This document shows positions 10,009 through 18,622 of a stretch of DNA of 64,000 nt, piece after piece. The stretch covers positions 930,001 through 994,000 of the forward strand of contig NZ_AP018827.1 in assembly GCF_003966695.1 (NCBI RefSeq), written 5' to 3'. The notes below the pieces were generated by a model, which saw only the letters and a list, made by a program, of their open reading frames with translations, was not told the origin of the DNA and made no database searches. This stretch comes from Asticcacaulis excentricus (GTDB taxonomy: Bacteria > Pseudomonadota > Alphaproteobacteria > Caulobacterales > Caulobacteraceae). Positions within the stretch are counted from its first letter, which is position 1, and the number at the start of each line of letters is the position of its first letter. A program made the translations under genes and the position numbers.

Positions 10009-10065
10009 GATATCGATATCGGACTTGGGGCATTTGCGGACACTCGATATCAATGTAGCGCTCCC
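10009..10065. promoter_or_regulatory. palindrome cluster upstream of the lyase gene
   Basis: A perfect 12-bp palindrome GATATCGATATC lies at 10009-10020. A second GATATC and a degenerate AGCGCT-centred site (TGTAGCGCTCCC, 10054-10065) lie 30-45 bp further upstream. All are upstream of the TTG start at 9978 and are plausible operators; the AGCGCT site resembles those at 6924 and 61121. Confidence 0.35.
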
Positions 10066-10157
10066 CTGAAAAACCCGTCCGATAGAAAATCCCTCATTGA
10101 TGGTGTAAAAACCGCACCATCAATTGCTGGGACTAAACACCTAAATATGGCGCAGCC

Positions 10158-10994
10158 TTATTGGGGCTTTACCATGCCGAAAGCCCCTTGTGGATTACCC
10201 CGAAGCATAGAAACGTCATCAAAGTAAATCGTACGTGTCTCACCCACTGTGTAGTTGGCATGGTCGTAATCATATTGACCAAATTTGAGATTGATCCAAT
10301 TGTTGGTCACGTTCGGATCAAGAGTTCCGTTCACGAAAGCACCCGCTCCAAAATTCAGATTTTGAATATTGATGTTTGGAGATTGCTCATTACTGTTGTT
10401 GCACCACGCCTTCAACTCTCCGGCCCTTTGGTCAGAGGCCTTGAAGCGCAGTATAACCGTATTCCATGCGCCATGCTGGATGTTGGTCGCCAGTGGGTGT
10501 TCAATGGTCGCAGTACACCCGTTACTCGAACGTCTGGCCAAAAACAGGTTGTTATCGCGTATAACGACCATGGAAGACCACGAACTGCATCCACCGCGCG
10601 AGAAGATCTGAGCTATAGCCAGTTCCTTATCGGTCGGGAAATCGGCGGGCAGGTAAAAGCGAAATGCGTACCACCCGTCACTGTGTATTTGTAGGCCTAT
10701 GGGCTGCGCCTCCGCTCCACGGGTAGCTCTTGTCCCATTATAATTAGCCTGCGCCCAGTAACTCTTGACGGCCGGCTCACCATCGATCTGGTCCACACGC
10801 ATGTAGTTGCCACGTGTCGTGACCCCGGCTTCAGCCTCGAACGGCGTCATCTGTCCGTTTGAAAATCCGGACTCCTTGTGATCCGCTGTATCAACAAAGG
10901 TTGTCGCGGCGGCCAGAGCCCCGACAGAAACAACGGACGCGACCGAAGCGGACAACACGGCGTAGACTGTTCGTTTGTCGAGTTTGTTTAACAT
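10158..10994 (-). CDS. secreted polysaccharide lyase, heparin lyase I / PL20 (glucuronan lyase)-like
   Basis: 278 residues. The N-terminal signal peptide (AVLSASVASVVSVGALAAA) is followed by a concanavalin-type jelly-roll. Typical features of this family are the opening 'FVDTADHKESGFSNGQ', a central Arg/Trp-rich strand (WYAFRFYLPADFP) and a C-terminal strand ending in IYFDDVSML. The fold and length suit PF14099-type lyases, which include glucuronan and heparin lyases. Cys residues around SRGGCSSW and SNGCTA could form a disulfide. With the heparinase-like gene downstream it may form a two-step endo/exo lyase system for a polyuronide. The exact substrate cannot be read from the sequence. Confidence 0.75.
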   Translation of the reverse strand: MLNKLDKRTVYAVLSASVASVVSVGALAAATTFVDTADHKESGFSNGQMTPFEAEAGVTTRGNYMRVDQIDGEPAVKSYWAQANYNGTRATRGAEAQPIGLQIHSDGWYAFRFYLPADFPTDKELAIAQIFSRGGCSSWSSMVVIRDNNLFLARRSSNGCTATIEHPLATNIQHGAWNTVILRFKASDQRAGELKAWCNNSNEQSPNINIQNLNFGAGAFVNGTLDPNVTNNWINLKFGQYDYDHANYTVGETRTIYFDDVSMLRGNPQGAFGMVKPQ

Positions 10995-11155
10995 GTTTCA
11001 CTCACCTGTGTGGTTGTTTAATAGGGGCATATCCTGTCACTCAGAGCAGGCTTCAATGAGATCATACCTCGCCCAGTTTAAACCAAACCGCGCTCTAATC
11101 ACCCATTTCATTACAATAAAAGGAAAATGCCCCTAATTATATTTACTTATAAATT

Positions 11156-11188
11156 GGGCGGGGTCTCAATTCGTTTGAAACCCCGCCC
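11156..11188. terminator. GC-rich hairpin, probable terminator
   Basis: GGGCGGGGTCTC and GAAACCCCGCCC form a stem of about 11 pairs just beyond the stop of the TonB-receptor stump. T-runs are weak on both sides, so efficiency is uncertain. Confidence 0.5.
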
Positions 11189-11289
11189 GATCCTTAAAAA
11201 CACTCTGCTTTCTTAATTTTATTTCATTCAGCAGCCTCTATATTGATAAATCTGCTTTATGAACTTCAAATTAAGGTTGTCTTGCGGCC

Positions 11290-11900
11290 CTAGAAATCGT
11301 GCTTGATCGTCAACCAGAACGACCGGGGCGCATTGCGGCGAACCAGTGTCGCCGAATCCGGCAACTGATTGTAGATGTCGTAGGCGACCACGTTGGTTGG
11401 CCAAGTCCCGCCGATCATGGTGTCAACGCGCGAAACATAGGTGGTGTCGAGTGCGTTGCGGATATCAAGGGCGATACGTGTGTCCTTTATACCCGTATAC
11501 TGGATTGCGAGATCGAGATTGTCCTGAGCCGGCAGATAACGGGTGTCGAGCGGATTGCTTGCCACCTTGCGTTCGTCCATCCAACGGTGCCTGGCACTAA
11601 AGCTAAAGTCCTTATAGCGATAATTGAAAGTATTGCTCAGAACCCAGCGGGGCGACCGGGCAATCGGACCGCTGATCAGTGAGAACTCATCATCCGCTGC
11701 CCCCTGCCCGTTTGCACCTATATTACGCCATTGAATCTCCTCGATTACCTTGCCATTGGCAAAGGTTACAGAAGACATCCAGTCGAAGTTACGGTTCAGG
11801 TTCCACTTCGCCCAGGCCTCTACGCCTCGCGTGAAGTACAACTGGTCATGGATCGGCAAAAGATAGGCTGAAACGTTATCCGTGTCGGTAGCGGTGGGAT
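11290..11900 (-). pseudogene. TonB-dependent receptor, C-terminal stump
   Basis: From about 11900 the minus-strand frame encodes the last ~200 residues of a TonB-dependent receptor: alternating beta-strands such as WAKWNLNRNFDWMSSVTFANG and LDLAIQYTGIKDTRIALDIRNALD, ending in the canonical terminal Phe (TIKHDF). The plug and most of the barrel (roughly 700 residues) are absent. The frame runs upstream into unrelated sequence that overlaps the DoxX gene, so a deletion has removed the 5' part. The lost receptor was probably the uptake partner of the neighbouring lyases. Confidence 0.82.
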
Positions 11901-12001
11901 ATCCTCCTGAGAGCGCAAGGCAAACGGTGTGCGCACAACGAAAGATGCCGCGGGCGGTCTCGTCCACCCGCGGCACTGGTCTCTCATAATTGTCGGGTCG
12001 A

Positions 12002-12421
12002 TCAGGCGCGCGAGGCGATGGGTGCCTTGCGGCTGCGGCCCCACAAAACGAAAACGGCGAGCGCGACATAGATCAGGTTAAAGCCCAGAACGCCGACTTC
12101 ACCACGGAAAAGATGGAAGGGGATCGCGAGCGCCTGTATGGCCAAGAGTCCCGCAGCGGCCCAAACCGTCAACTTTGGCATTATTCGGGTTGCCGCCGGC
12201 AGGATAACCCCTACGGCACCGAGAAATTCCACAAAGGCAATGCCCCTTACCAGAAAGACGGGCGCAGTTGAGGTCCACAGCAGACCCATTGCGGCGAGAT
12301 CAGAAATGGGCATCAGCCCTTTCATGTAGGCAGCCATCAGATAAAGTGCGGCAAGCGCAATCTGAGCGCACCAGATTGCTATGTTCCAGCCTTTACCGGC
12401 TGGCGACGATTGGCGTGTCAT
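12002..12421 (-). CDS. DoxX-like small membrane protein
   Basis: 139 residues with four hydrophobic segments (IALAALYLMAAYMKG, VFLVRGIAFVEFLGAVGVI, LTVWAAAGLLAIQALAIPF, GFNLIYVALAVFVLWG), matching the DoxX/DoxX-like family of inner-membrane proteins. Family members are linked to thiol/oxidative stress or quinone chemistry, but the specific role is unknown. It is divergent from a LysR-type regulator 106 bp away, a common arrangement for a regulator and its target. The Shine-Dalgarno is weak. Confidence 0.85.
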   Translation of the reverse strand: MTRQSSPAGKGWNIAIWCAQIALAALYLMAAYMKGLMPISDLAAMGLLWTSTAPVFLVRGIAFVEFLGAVGVILPAATRIMPKLTVWAAAGLLAIQALAIPFHLFRGEVGVLGFNLIYVALAVFVLWGRSRKAPIASRA

Positions 12422-12527
12422 GTCAAGTCAGCTTTCTGTAAAAAAACATTGAAAGCAGTGTAGCCACTTCTTTACAGTTGATCATCCGAGCCTTTGTTGA
12501 TGCTTGGTTTCTTCTGGAGAAATAATT
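12422..12527. promoter_or_regulatory. divergent promoter region of the DoxX and LysR genes
   Basis: A 106-bp AT-rich spacer with a separated inverted pair, CTGTAAA (near 12440) and TTTACAG (near 12473), which could be a LysR-type binding site controlling both genes. No exact promoter elements are claimed. Confidence 0.4.
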
Positions 12528-13448
12528 ATGGATACGCTTGTCAGCGTCCACGTGTTCGCAGCCGTAGCGGAAACCCGGAGCTTTACGGCGGCGGCCAACC
12601 GGTTGGGGCTTTCAACCGCGATGACCAGCAAGCACATCAAACATCTTGAAGTTAAGATTGGGGCTCGCCTACTCAACCGGACCAGCCGCAAGGTCAGTCT
12701 GACAGAGGCGGGCACGATCTATCTTGAAAGCGTTCAAAGCCTGATTGAAGGGCTTGAAGAGGCTGAAGCCCGGATTTCACAGACTTCGATCAAACCGTCT
12801 GGCCGATTAAAACTTAGCGTTCCCGTCTGGATGGCGACGCCACAATTTGCTCACCTCATCAGAATGTTTCACGACCAATGCCCGGAAGTTGTGCTTGAGC
12901 TTGATCTGAGCGCCCGTATGGTCAACCTGGTCGAAGAAGGCTTTGATCTTGCGATCCGCGCGGCGACGTCTTTTGAACCTGGACTCATCGGCCGCAAGCT
13001 GGGTGATGTGTCTTTCAAGCTGGTCGCTGCGCCGGCCTTTCTGGAGAAACACGGACGGCCCCAGACTCTGGCAGACCTCAATGGGGCTCCCTACCTCGCC
13101 TATACCCAGGTGGCGAGGGACGGCAAGGTAAGGCTCCCTACCTCTACAGGAACAACAGAGATTGCTTTCAGACCCGTCTTGCTTAGCGGGAACGAAAGCC
13201 TGCTGATGTTCGCGGCCTGCGAAGGCCTGGGATTCAGCTTGATGCCCGCGTGGCTCGTCGATGAGCAAGTGCATTCAGGCAACCTGGAGCACGTGTTACC
13301 CGATCTCGCAAGACCGGTCGCTCCGCTTTATGTGGTCTATCCTGACCGCAGTTACCTGCCGGCCAAGGTCAGGTATTTTCTTGATTTTCTTGTGAAGGCA
13401 GTCGCTGCAAAACAGACATTTAGCCCGGACACCATCGGACAAGCCTAA
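12528..13448 (+). CDS. LysR-family transcriptional regulator
   Basis: 306 residues. The N-terminal winged helix-turn-helix is clear: VHVFAAVAETRSFTAAANRL followed by STAMTSKHIKHLEVKIGARL and NRTSRKVSLTEAG. The rest is the two-lobe periplasmic-binding-like effector domain. The start is the ATG at 12528 with GGAG eight bases upstream, giving the usual family length (about 300). The best guess is control of the divergent DoxX gene and of itself; the inducer cannot be predicted. Confidence 0.93.
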   Translation: MDTLVSVHVFAAVAETRSFTAAANRLGLSTAMTSKHIKHLEVKIGARLLNRTSRKVSLTEAGTIYLESVQSLIEGLEEAEARISQTSIKPSGRLKLSVPVWMATPQFAHLIRMFHDQCPEVVLELDLSARMVNLVEEGFDLAIRAATSFEPGLIGRKLGDVSFKLVAAPAFLEKHGRPQTLADLNGAPYLAYTQVARDGKVRLPTSTGTTEIAFRPVLLSGNESLLMFAACEGLGFSLMPAWLVDEQVHSGNLEHVLPDLARPVAPLYVVYPDRSYLPAKVRYFLDFLVKAVAAKQTFSPDTIGQA

Positions 13449-13513
13449 CCTTCGCTCTTCGATGAGCCAGTAGGCGCGATTTTGGATTCAAGAGGGATCA
13501 TCATGGCTTCTCT

Positions 13514-13726
13514 TTACTTCTTACCTCCTCGCTGAAAGCCTTTGTCACTCTGGAGGAACGCCTCCAGCATATAGGGAATGAGGTCGACGACCGGCTCGGT
13601 GGCCCCGTAAGCGGCCGCGTACAGGTCCGCATAGTCTTTGAGGCTCTGATGCAACTCCGCGCCTAAGGTGATCGTCAGTTTGACCGGCGTTCGATCCGGG
13701 AGTTTCGGGAGTTTGAGTTCAACCAT
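13514..13726 (-). CDS. DUF2274 protein of the conjugation operon
   Basis: About 70 residues starting MVELKLPKLPDRTPVKLTIT. DUF2274 genes almost always sit directly downstream of trbI in RK2-like and ICE transfer operons. Here the start overlaps the trbI stop (ATGGTTGA), a sign of translational coupling. The function is unknown. It is intact but now sits behind a broken trbI, so it may no longer be expressed normally. Confidence 0.75.
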   Translation of the reverse strand: MVELKLPKLPDRTPVKLTITLGAELHQSLKDYADLYAAAYGATEPVVDLIPYMLEAFLQSDKGFQRGGKK

Positions 13727-14600
13727 GTCCGGCACCCCCGGCATACGGCTTCAGAATGAGGTCCTTGTGTACGATGACTCGCACCGGCCAGCCGGGACGC
13801 ACGGTGATAGAGGGTCGGATATTCAGGGCCTTATCGACGATCTGCTGTCCGGACTGATTGGCGGTGTCACGGGTTGCGTCCCGAAAGGCGCGCACAAGGT
13901 CACTCTCATCGTCGGACTGGCCGCTATGCGAAGCCAAACCCAGCAGGGTCGATAGCCCCACCCCCTTGAGCAGGCTCCAGGTATGGTAATCCACCTTGTC
14001 GGACAGACCCGCATAGCCCTCCGTGTCAGTCGCTGGCAGATTGTCGATTTCGAGGGAGGAGCCATCGGGAAGGATCAGGCGTGTCCACACGACCAGCGCG
14101 CGGGATTGGCCGAAAGCGACCTGATCGTCATATTGCCCCAGAAGTCGCGTGCCCGCCGGGATCAACAGGTGTCGGGCCGAAACCGAGTCAAAGACAGGCT
14201 GCGAGACCTGGGCGATGACGACCCGGGAAGGTCGGATTTCAGGCCGGTGACCAGGCTGGCGGAAATGACTGTACCTGCCATGACCTGATAGGGTGACACT
14301 GGTGTCTGCATCTGGTGGCCGTTGTAGATGCCGCCATAGCCTTTGCGGTCGACAAAATCGGGCTTGGCGAGAGACACACCTTCGGTCGGGCCGACCGGCA
14401 CCGGCGACATCACGACATCCAGCGGTCGGATGTCAGACGGTGGGGCCTTTTCCGCGACCGTTGAGAGGCGAGGCGCTATCTGGAAGAACACCTCACTGAC
14501 GGTCGCGGGCGCGGACACGCCACCGCCTCCGGCATTGCCAGACCGCCACTCCTGCGCGGGCACTTGCGTTTCCCGGAGAGATGGATCTCCCGGATAGGCC
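13719..14600 (-). pseudogene. trbI: trbI (VirB10-like) fragment, fused to traG and frameshifted
   Basis: The C-terminal half of TrbI is readable in two frames. The upstream part, in frame with the traG remnant, runs from about PSLRETQVPAQEW through SPYQVMAGTVISASLVTGL to SDLPG. The remainder (VVIAQVSQPVFDSVSARHL, then LIPAGTRLLGQYD to the C-terminus) is in the next frame. The shift falls at the CCCGGG near 14222-14227, where one base is missing compared with the expected SDLPGRVVIAQ. The N-terminal membrane anchor of TrbI is lost. TrbI is the channel scaffold of the type IV secretion apparatus, so mating-pair formation cannot work from this copy. Confidence 0.88.
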
Positions 14601-15913
14601 CGGATGCCGTACCCAGCCTGGAAGGCGAGCGCTGTTTCAAAGAAGTCGAGACGACCAAGAGCGGGGAACTCATCAAGCATCATCAACAATTGATGACGGC
14701 TACGCTTGGCGAGATCACCCTCCAGCCGTTCGGTGAGCCGCCGACCGATCTGGTTCAGCATCAGGCGGACCAGAGGCTTTGTGCGCGAGATGTCTGACGG
14801 TGGGATCACGAGATAGAGCGACATCGGGCTCTCGGCATTGACCAGATCCGCGATACGCCAGTCGCAGGTAGATGTCGTCGCGGCGACGACCGGGTCCTGA
14901 TAGAGGCTGAGGAAGGACATAGCGGTCGAGAGCACACCTGAGCGTTCGTTAGGGGCTTTGTTGAGGATGTCTCGGGCGGCTGACGCCACGACCGGATGCA
15001 CACGCGGCGGTTCGCCCTCGCCGCCCAAATGATTGGTGGCAAGCATGCAGTTCATCGCGTCTACGAGGCTGCGATCGGGGTCAGAGAGGAAACGGGCCAC
15101 GCAGGCCAGCGTCTTTTCCGGTTCGGCGTAAAGCACATGAAGAATGGCGCCTACCAGTAGGGAATGACTGTTTTTTTCCCAATGCGAGCGCCGCTCGAGT
15201 GCCCCTTCCGGGTCAACCAGGATGTCTGCGATACTCTGAACATCGCGGACTTCATTGATGCCTTTGCGCACTTCCAGAAGGGGGTTGTAACGAGCTGAGC
15301 GCAGATTGGTCGGGTTGAAAAGGACCGCGTGGGAAAACCGCGACCGCCATCCCGCTGTTAGGTCCCAGTTTTCGCCTTTGATGTCATGGACGATAACGGA
15401 ACCGGTCCATGACAACAGGGTTGGCACGACGAGTCCCACGCCCTTGCCTGACCGCGTGGGCGCAAACGCCAGAACGTGTTCCGGGCCCTCATGGCGCAGA
15501 TATTCCGGGCCGACCCGACCCAGAAAAACACCGCGTTCGCGGAGAAGACCCGCTCGGCTTATCTCCTTCAAAGACGCCCATCGCGCCGAGCCATAGGTCG
15601 TGACGCGGCGCGACTGACGAGCGCGCCATACCGACGCAGCCACCGCCGCAACACAACCGAGGGCGCCGCTTGACGCCGCCAAGAGGCCACAGCGATGGAA
15701 AACCGCCGGTGCTTAGGCCTCGTAATGGAACCACCAGGCAAACACCTGCCAGGGCCGATAGACCGGCCAGGCTGAAACCCGAAACCACGGAGCGCCCAGT
15801 TGCGTCTGATAGGCGAGTTGATGCGCCGCCCATTGCGTCGATGCCCATATCCCGAGGATGACGATCCCGAGGACAAGACCTATCTGACCGATGAGGAATT
15901 TCGTTGGCGTCAC
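14601..15913 (-). pseudogene. traG: traG (VirD4-like coupling protein) with nonsense codon and 3' deletion
   Basis: The N-terminus MTPTKFLIGQIGLVLG with a membrane segment starts at 15913. In the same frame TAA at 15713-15715 interrupts FHYEA-stop-APAVF, where a tyrosine codon is expected. The frame then continues with the NTPase core: Walker A APTRSGKGVGLVVP, Walker B LLMMLDEFPALG. After FQAGYGIRA (near 14600) it joins directly to TrbI sequence. Thus the last ~200 TraG residues and all trb genes that normally lie between traG and trbI are gone. Coupling proteins feed the relaxase-DNA complex to the channel; this one is inactivated twice. Re-initiation downstream of the stop could only give a truncated chimera. 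Confidence 0.9.
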
Positions 15914-16151
15914 GGATCTGCCTCGCTGCGCTCAGCATCCGGCTGCGCGTATGAGACAGGATCATCGAAGCGGGCGAGATTTCATATCTACGCCTCGTAC
16001 GCCCTCACTACCCTTACGCCGACTCTCAACCCGGGCGCAGCCGCGCCTGCCCGACAAGGCCGGAGTTTTGTAAAGGGTATGACCGCTGAGGTTACTGAGA
16101 GGCCAGGCCATGTTTTAAACCCATTAGAATTTACTCAGCTCTCAATTCATG

Positions 16152-16181
16152 ATAATTATCCTTCCATAGGAGAATAATTAT
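16152..16181. promoter_or_regulatory. paired ATAATTAT palindromes at the toxin-antitoxin start
   Basis: The self-complementary octamer ATAATTAT occurs at 16152-16159 and again at 16174-16181, 22 bp apart (about two helical turns). The second copy overlaps the antitoxin start codon and a GGAG ribosome site lies between them. This layout suits an autorepressor site of a toxin-antitoxin operon. Confidence 0.5.
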
Positions 16182-16800
16182 GCCAGCGCTGTCCCGAACC
16201 TTTACCCCTGCCCAGGCTGCTGCCGTTACAGGTGTGGATGTAAAAGCGGTGCACAACGCAATCGACAAGCACATCGTGATTGCTCAATCCCGGCCGGGCA
16301 TTGTGAAGTCGAAACGCATACTGTCTGATCTGGCAGTTCTGAAACTCAAACTCTGGAAAGAAGTCGGGGGCGCTTTAAGCCAGGAGCGAAGGCTTGCGCT
16401 CTTTGCAGAGATTGAGCGAGAGCCAAAGGTGAGAACGGTCAAGGCCGGTGACTATCTCATCGTCGACGTCGCGGCGGCTCGGAAGGAAATCGAGAAAGCC
16501 GTGAAGGACCTGACAGAGGCGGAATCGGACGTCACGGCAGATCCGGCCGTGTTGGGTGGTGAACCCGTCTTCAAAGACACGCGCATCCCTGTACGGCTTG
16601 TGGCCACCATGCTGCGCGACGGGGCGTCTGAGGCCGAACTCCTTGAGGGGTATCCGAAACTCAACGCGCGGCGGCTGGAACTGGCACGGGTCTGGGCGGC
16701 TGCGCATCCGGCCGTGGGGCGCCCCAAAAAGCTGCCGGACAGAAGCGGCACCCTCCGGTCCAGCGTGTCACTTGGAAAGCTGTCGGGCGTGGGCGCGTGA
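16180..16800 (+). CDS. DUF433-family antitoxin with N-terminal DNA-binding domain
   Basis: 206 residues. The N-terminal ~60 residues look like a MerR/Xre-type helix-turn-helix (FTPAQAAAVTGVDVKAVHNA). The C-terminal part is a clear DUF433 domain: DPAVLGGEPVFKDTRIPV then LLEGYPKLNARRLELARVW. DUF433 proteins are antitoxins that pair with DUF5615 PIN-like toxins, encoded immediately downstream here with overlapping stop and start codons. The N-terminal domain probably represses the operon through the ATAATTAT sites. It lies within the decayed conjugation region, where such modules often persist as addiction systems. Confidence 0.85.
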   Translation: MPALSRTFTPAQAAAVTGVDVKAVHNAIDKHIVIAQSRPGIVKSKRILSDLAVLKLKLWKEVGGALSQERRLALFAEIEREPKVRTVKAGDYLIVDVAAARKEIEKAVKDLTEAESDVTADPAVLGGEPVFKDTRIPVRLVATMLRDGASEAELLEGYPKLNARRLELARVWAAAHPAVGRPKKLPDRSGTLRSSVSLGKLSGVGA

Positions 16801-17174
16801 GGTTCCTGATCGACGAGTGTCTCCACACATCACTGGTAGAGGTGGCGCAGCAGGCTGGTCATCAGTGCGATCATGTCAACTGGCTCGGGCTCAGCGGCAC
16901 CACGGACTGGGACCTCATGCCTCGGATTATCGAGGGCGACTATACCTTCGTCACCAACAACGCGGCCGATTTCCGACGTCTGTACCGCCGAGAACCCCTC
17001 CACGCGGGTCTGGTTATAATCATTCCGCAGGTCCCGCCTGCACGGCAACGCGAGCTCCTCGCGGCCCTATTGACTCACCTTGGTCCCGAGGGTCAGCTGG
17101 TAAACCAAGTCGTCGAGATTGTGATCGACGGCGATGAGGTGAGGCTCGAGGTTTACGACCTGCCTGAAGATTGA
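16797..17174 (+). CDS. DUF5615 PIN-like toxin
   Basis: 125 residues. The start FLIDECL with adjacent acidic residues, the middle TDWDLM and the motif FVTNNAADF are the conserved acidic positions of the PIN-like (Mut7-C) nuclease fold of DUF5615. The start is the GTG at 16797, whose bases overlap the antitoxin TGA (GTGA), giving translational coupling. The family is regarded as the toxin partner of DUF433 proteins, probably an RNase; its target is not known from sequence. Confidence 0.87.
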   Translation: MRFLIDECLHTSLVEVAQQAGHQCDHVNWLGLSGTTDWDLMPRIIEGDYTFVTNNAADFRRLYRREPLHAGLVIIIPQVPPARQRELLAALLTHLGPEGQLVNQVVEIVIDGDEVRLEVYDLPED

Positions 17175-17226
17175 CTACCCTCATAAACCAGAGCCCGATG
17201 ACCACGTGGCTACATGTCTCCCTGCT

Positions 17227-17258
17227 CACCATCACCATCACCATCACCATCACCATCA
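17227..17258 (+). repeat. hexanucleotide microsatellite (CACCAT)n
   Basis: Five full copies plus two bases of CACCAT in the non-coding gap between the toxin gene and the HU gene. Perfect short tandem repeats are rare in bacteria and prone to copy-number slippage. It lies about 97 bp before the HU start, so copy number could alter promoter spacing. Confidence 0.85.
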
Positions 17259-17354
17259 AAGGCCCATTGGTTCCTCCAGTGGATACCTGACCAAGGGTAT
17301 TGCCAATGCCTGTCCGGGAGGGCAAGTCAGGGACTTTCAATCGGAGACAGACCT

Positions 17355-17630
17355 ATGAATACCTCTGACCTCATCGACAAAATCGCAACGGAACACGGCG
17401 TGACCAAGACGGCGGCCAAGGCCATCGTTGACACGATCTTTGGCAGCATCGTGGAAGCGGCCGTTCTAGGGCAGGAAGTCAACTTTCCGAGCTTCGGCAA
17501 GTTCAAGGTCCAGGATAAGCCCGCGCGCGAAGGGCGAAACCCGTCGACGGGTGCCACCATTCAGATCGCCGCCTCAAAGAAGCTGGTCTTCCAGCCGGGC
17601 AAGGCGGTCAAGGATCGCCTGAACGCGTAA
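17355..17630 (+). CDS. HU-family DNA-binding protein
   Basis: 91 residues, the normal length for HU/IHF. Typical parts are MNTSDLIDKIA, the saddle region FPSFGKFKVQDKPAREGRNP and the DNA-binding arm to GATIQIAASKKLVFQPGKAV. The ATG at 17355 is preceded by GGAG. It bends and compacts DNA and probably serves as an accessory nucleoid protein of the mobile element rather than the main chromosomal HU. A strong terminator follows. Confidence 0.93.
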   Translation: MNTSDLIDKIATEHGVTKTAAKAIVDTIFGSIVEAAVLGQEVNFPSFGKFKVQDKPAREGRNPSTGATIQIAASKKLVFQPGKAVKDRLNA

Positions 17631-17648
17631 CCCCACCTCCAAACGGCA

Positions 17649-17676
17649 AAAGCCCCGGGATGTCCCCGGGGCTTTT
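17649..17676 (+). terminator. rho-independent terminator after HU
   Basis: AGCCCCGGG / CCCGGGGCT stem with a short loop followed by TTTT, with matching A-rich bases on the other side, so it may work in both directions between HU and the convergent MucR gene. Confidence 0.85.
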
Positions 17677-17733
17677 CATAGGCATTGGCACGAGGGATGC
17701 CGCAAGACAGGCCCTCGAAACGATGCTCTGAGC

Positions 17734-18237
17734 CTATGCCTTCGCCCGACGCGCAGGCTTTGCTGCCACCTGAGACGCCGCCTTGCGTCCCCCTTGTCCC
17801 AGCCCGATTTGCTTGGCCAGATTGGACCGGGCCTCGGCATAGGCTGGGGCGACCATCGGGTAGTCTTTGGGAAGGTTCCACTTGGCTCGATATTCGTCGG
17901 GGGTCAGGTTGTATTTCGAGGCCAGATGGCGCTTCAGAGATTTGAAGCGACGACCATCTTCCAGACAGATAATGTAGTCCGCGCCAATCGACTTTTTTAT
18001 GGAGACGGCGGGCGTCTTTGTTTCAGGTTCGGCAACGGGAGCAGATGCCAGACCGTTCAAAGCGACCGAGACGCTGTGTATCAGCTGCGGCAACTCGGCC
18101 GCAGGCACAGAATTATTGCTTACATAGGCCGTGACGATTTCAACGACGAGATTGGTCGTATCTGCTTTTTGTTCCAATGTCTGTTGCCCTATACCGTCTT
18201 CAAGACGATTACTGTTAAAGGTAGTGTCTGTGACCAC
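17734..18237 (-). CDS. MucR/Ros-family transcriptional regulator
   Basis: 167 residues. The C-terminal half contains the Ros/MucR zinc-finger-like DNA-binding domain: [18 protein letters not shown] (Cys and His ligands) followed by [20 protein letters not shown], which is near-invariant in the family. The tail is basic ([10 protein letters not shown]). MucR proteins repress AT-rich promoters including surface polysaccharide and transfer genes. Copies carried by plasmids and ICEs are common in alphaproteobacteria. Confidence 0.92.
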   Translation of the reverse strand: MVTDTTFNSNRLEDGIGQQTLEQKADTTNLVVEIVTAYVSNNSVPAAELPQLIHSVSVALNGLASAPVAEPETKTPAVSIKKSIGADYIICLEDGRRFKSLKRHLASKYNLTPDEYRAKWNLPKDYPMVAPAYAEARSNLAKQIGLGQGGRKAASQVAAKPARRAKA

Positions 18238-18305
18238 TATCCTTTAGCCCGCTCTTCGTCAAAAGTCATGTTAGACACGTCAGGACCTCTGGCAAACGCG
18301 CCATC

Positions 18306-18545
18306 CTAGGCCTGGATCCGCACGACAATCAGATCAACAAGGTTGGCGCCCATGGCGGACGGGTGTGCGCGTGACCGAAAGCCCCGGCCTTGCGCGAACT
18401 GGTCGAGTTCTCGGGCCTGTCGGCTCCAGGTCGAAAGATCGCTGCGGCCATCAAAGAGACAGCTGTAATCGCCCGGATCACCCGACGCGATCGCTTCGCG
18501 TAACGCCTGGAGCGTCACTTCCTTGACGCGGGTCTGCATGGTCAT
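18306..18545 (-). CDS. small hypothetical protein of the transfer region
   Basis: 79 residues (starting MTMQTRVKEVTLQALREAIA) with a Shine-Dalgarno GAGAGG about nine bases upstream. No known family was recognised. It is a soluble, mixed-charge protein downstream of the relaxase gene on the same strand, and could be an accessory gene of the mobilization module. Confidence 0.5.
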   Translation of the reverse strand: MTMQTRVKEVTLQALREAIASGDPGDYSCLFDGRSDLSTWSRQARELDQFAQGRGFRSRAHPSAMGANLVDLIVVRIQA

Positions 18546-18622
18546 CGGTCAATGCCTCTCAGGTTACAGTGTGCCACAACTGCAAGCGCGCGGCCACAAG
18601 GATCGTCCACGACAGGAGCGGG

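Noticed and set aside
17227..17258. CRISPR-like or His-tag-like repeat
   Set aside because: Simple 6-bp tandem repeat without spacers and outside any supported gene.
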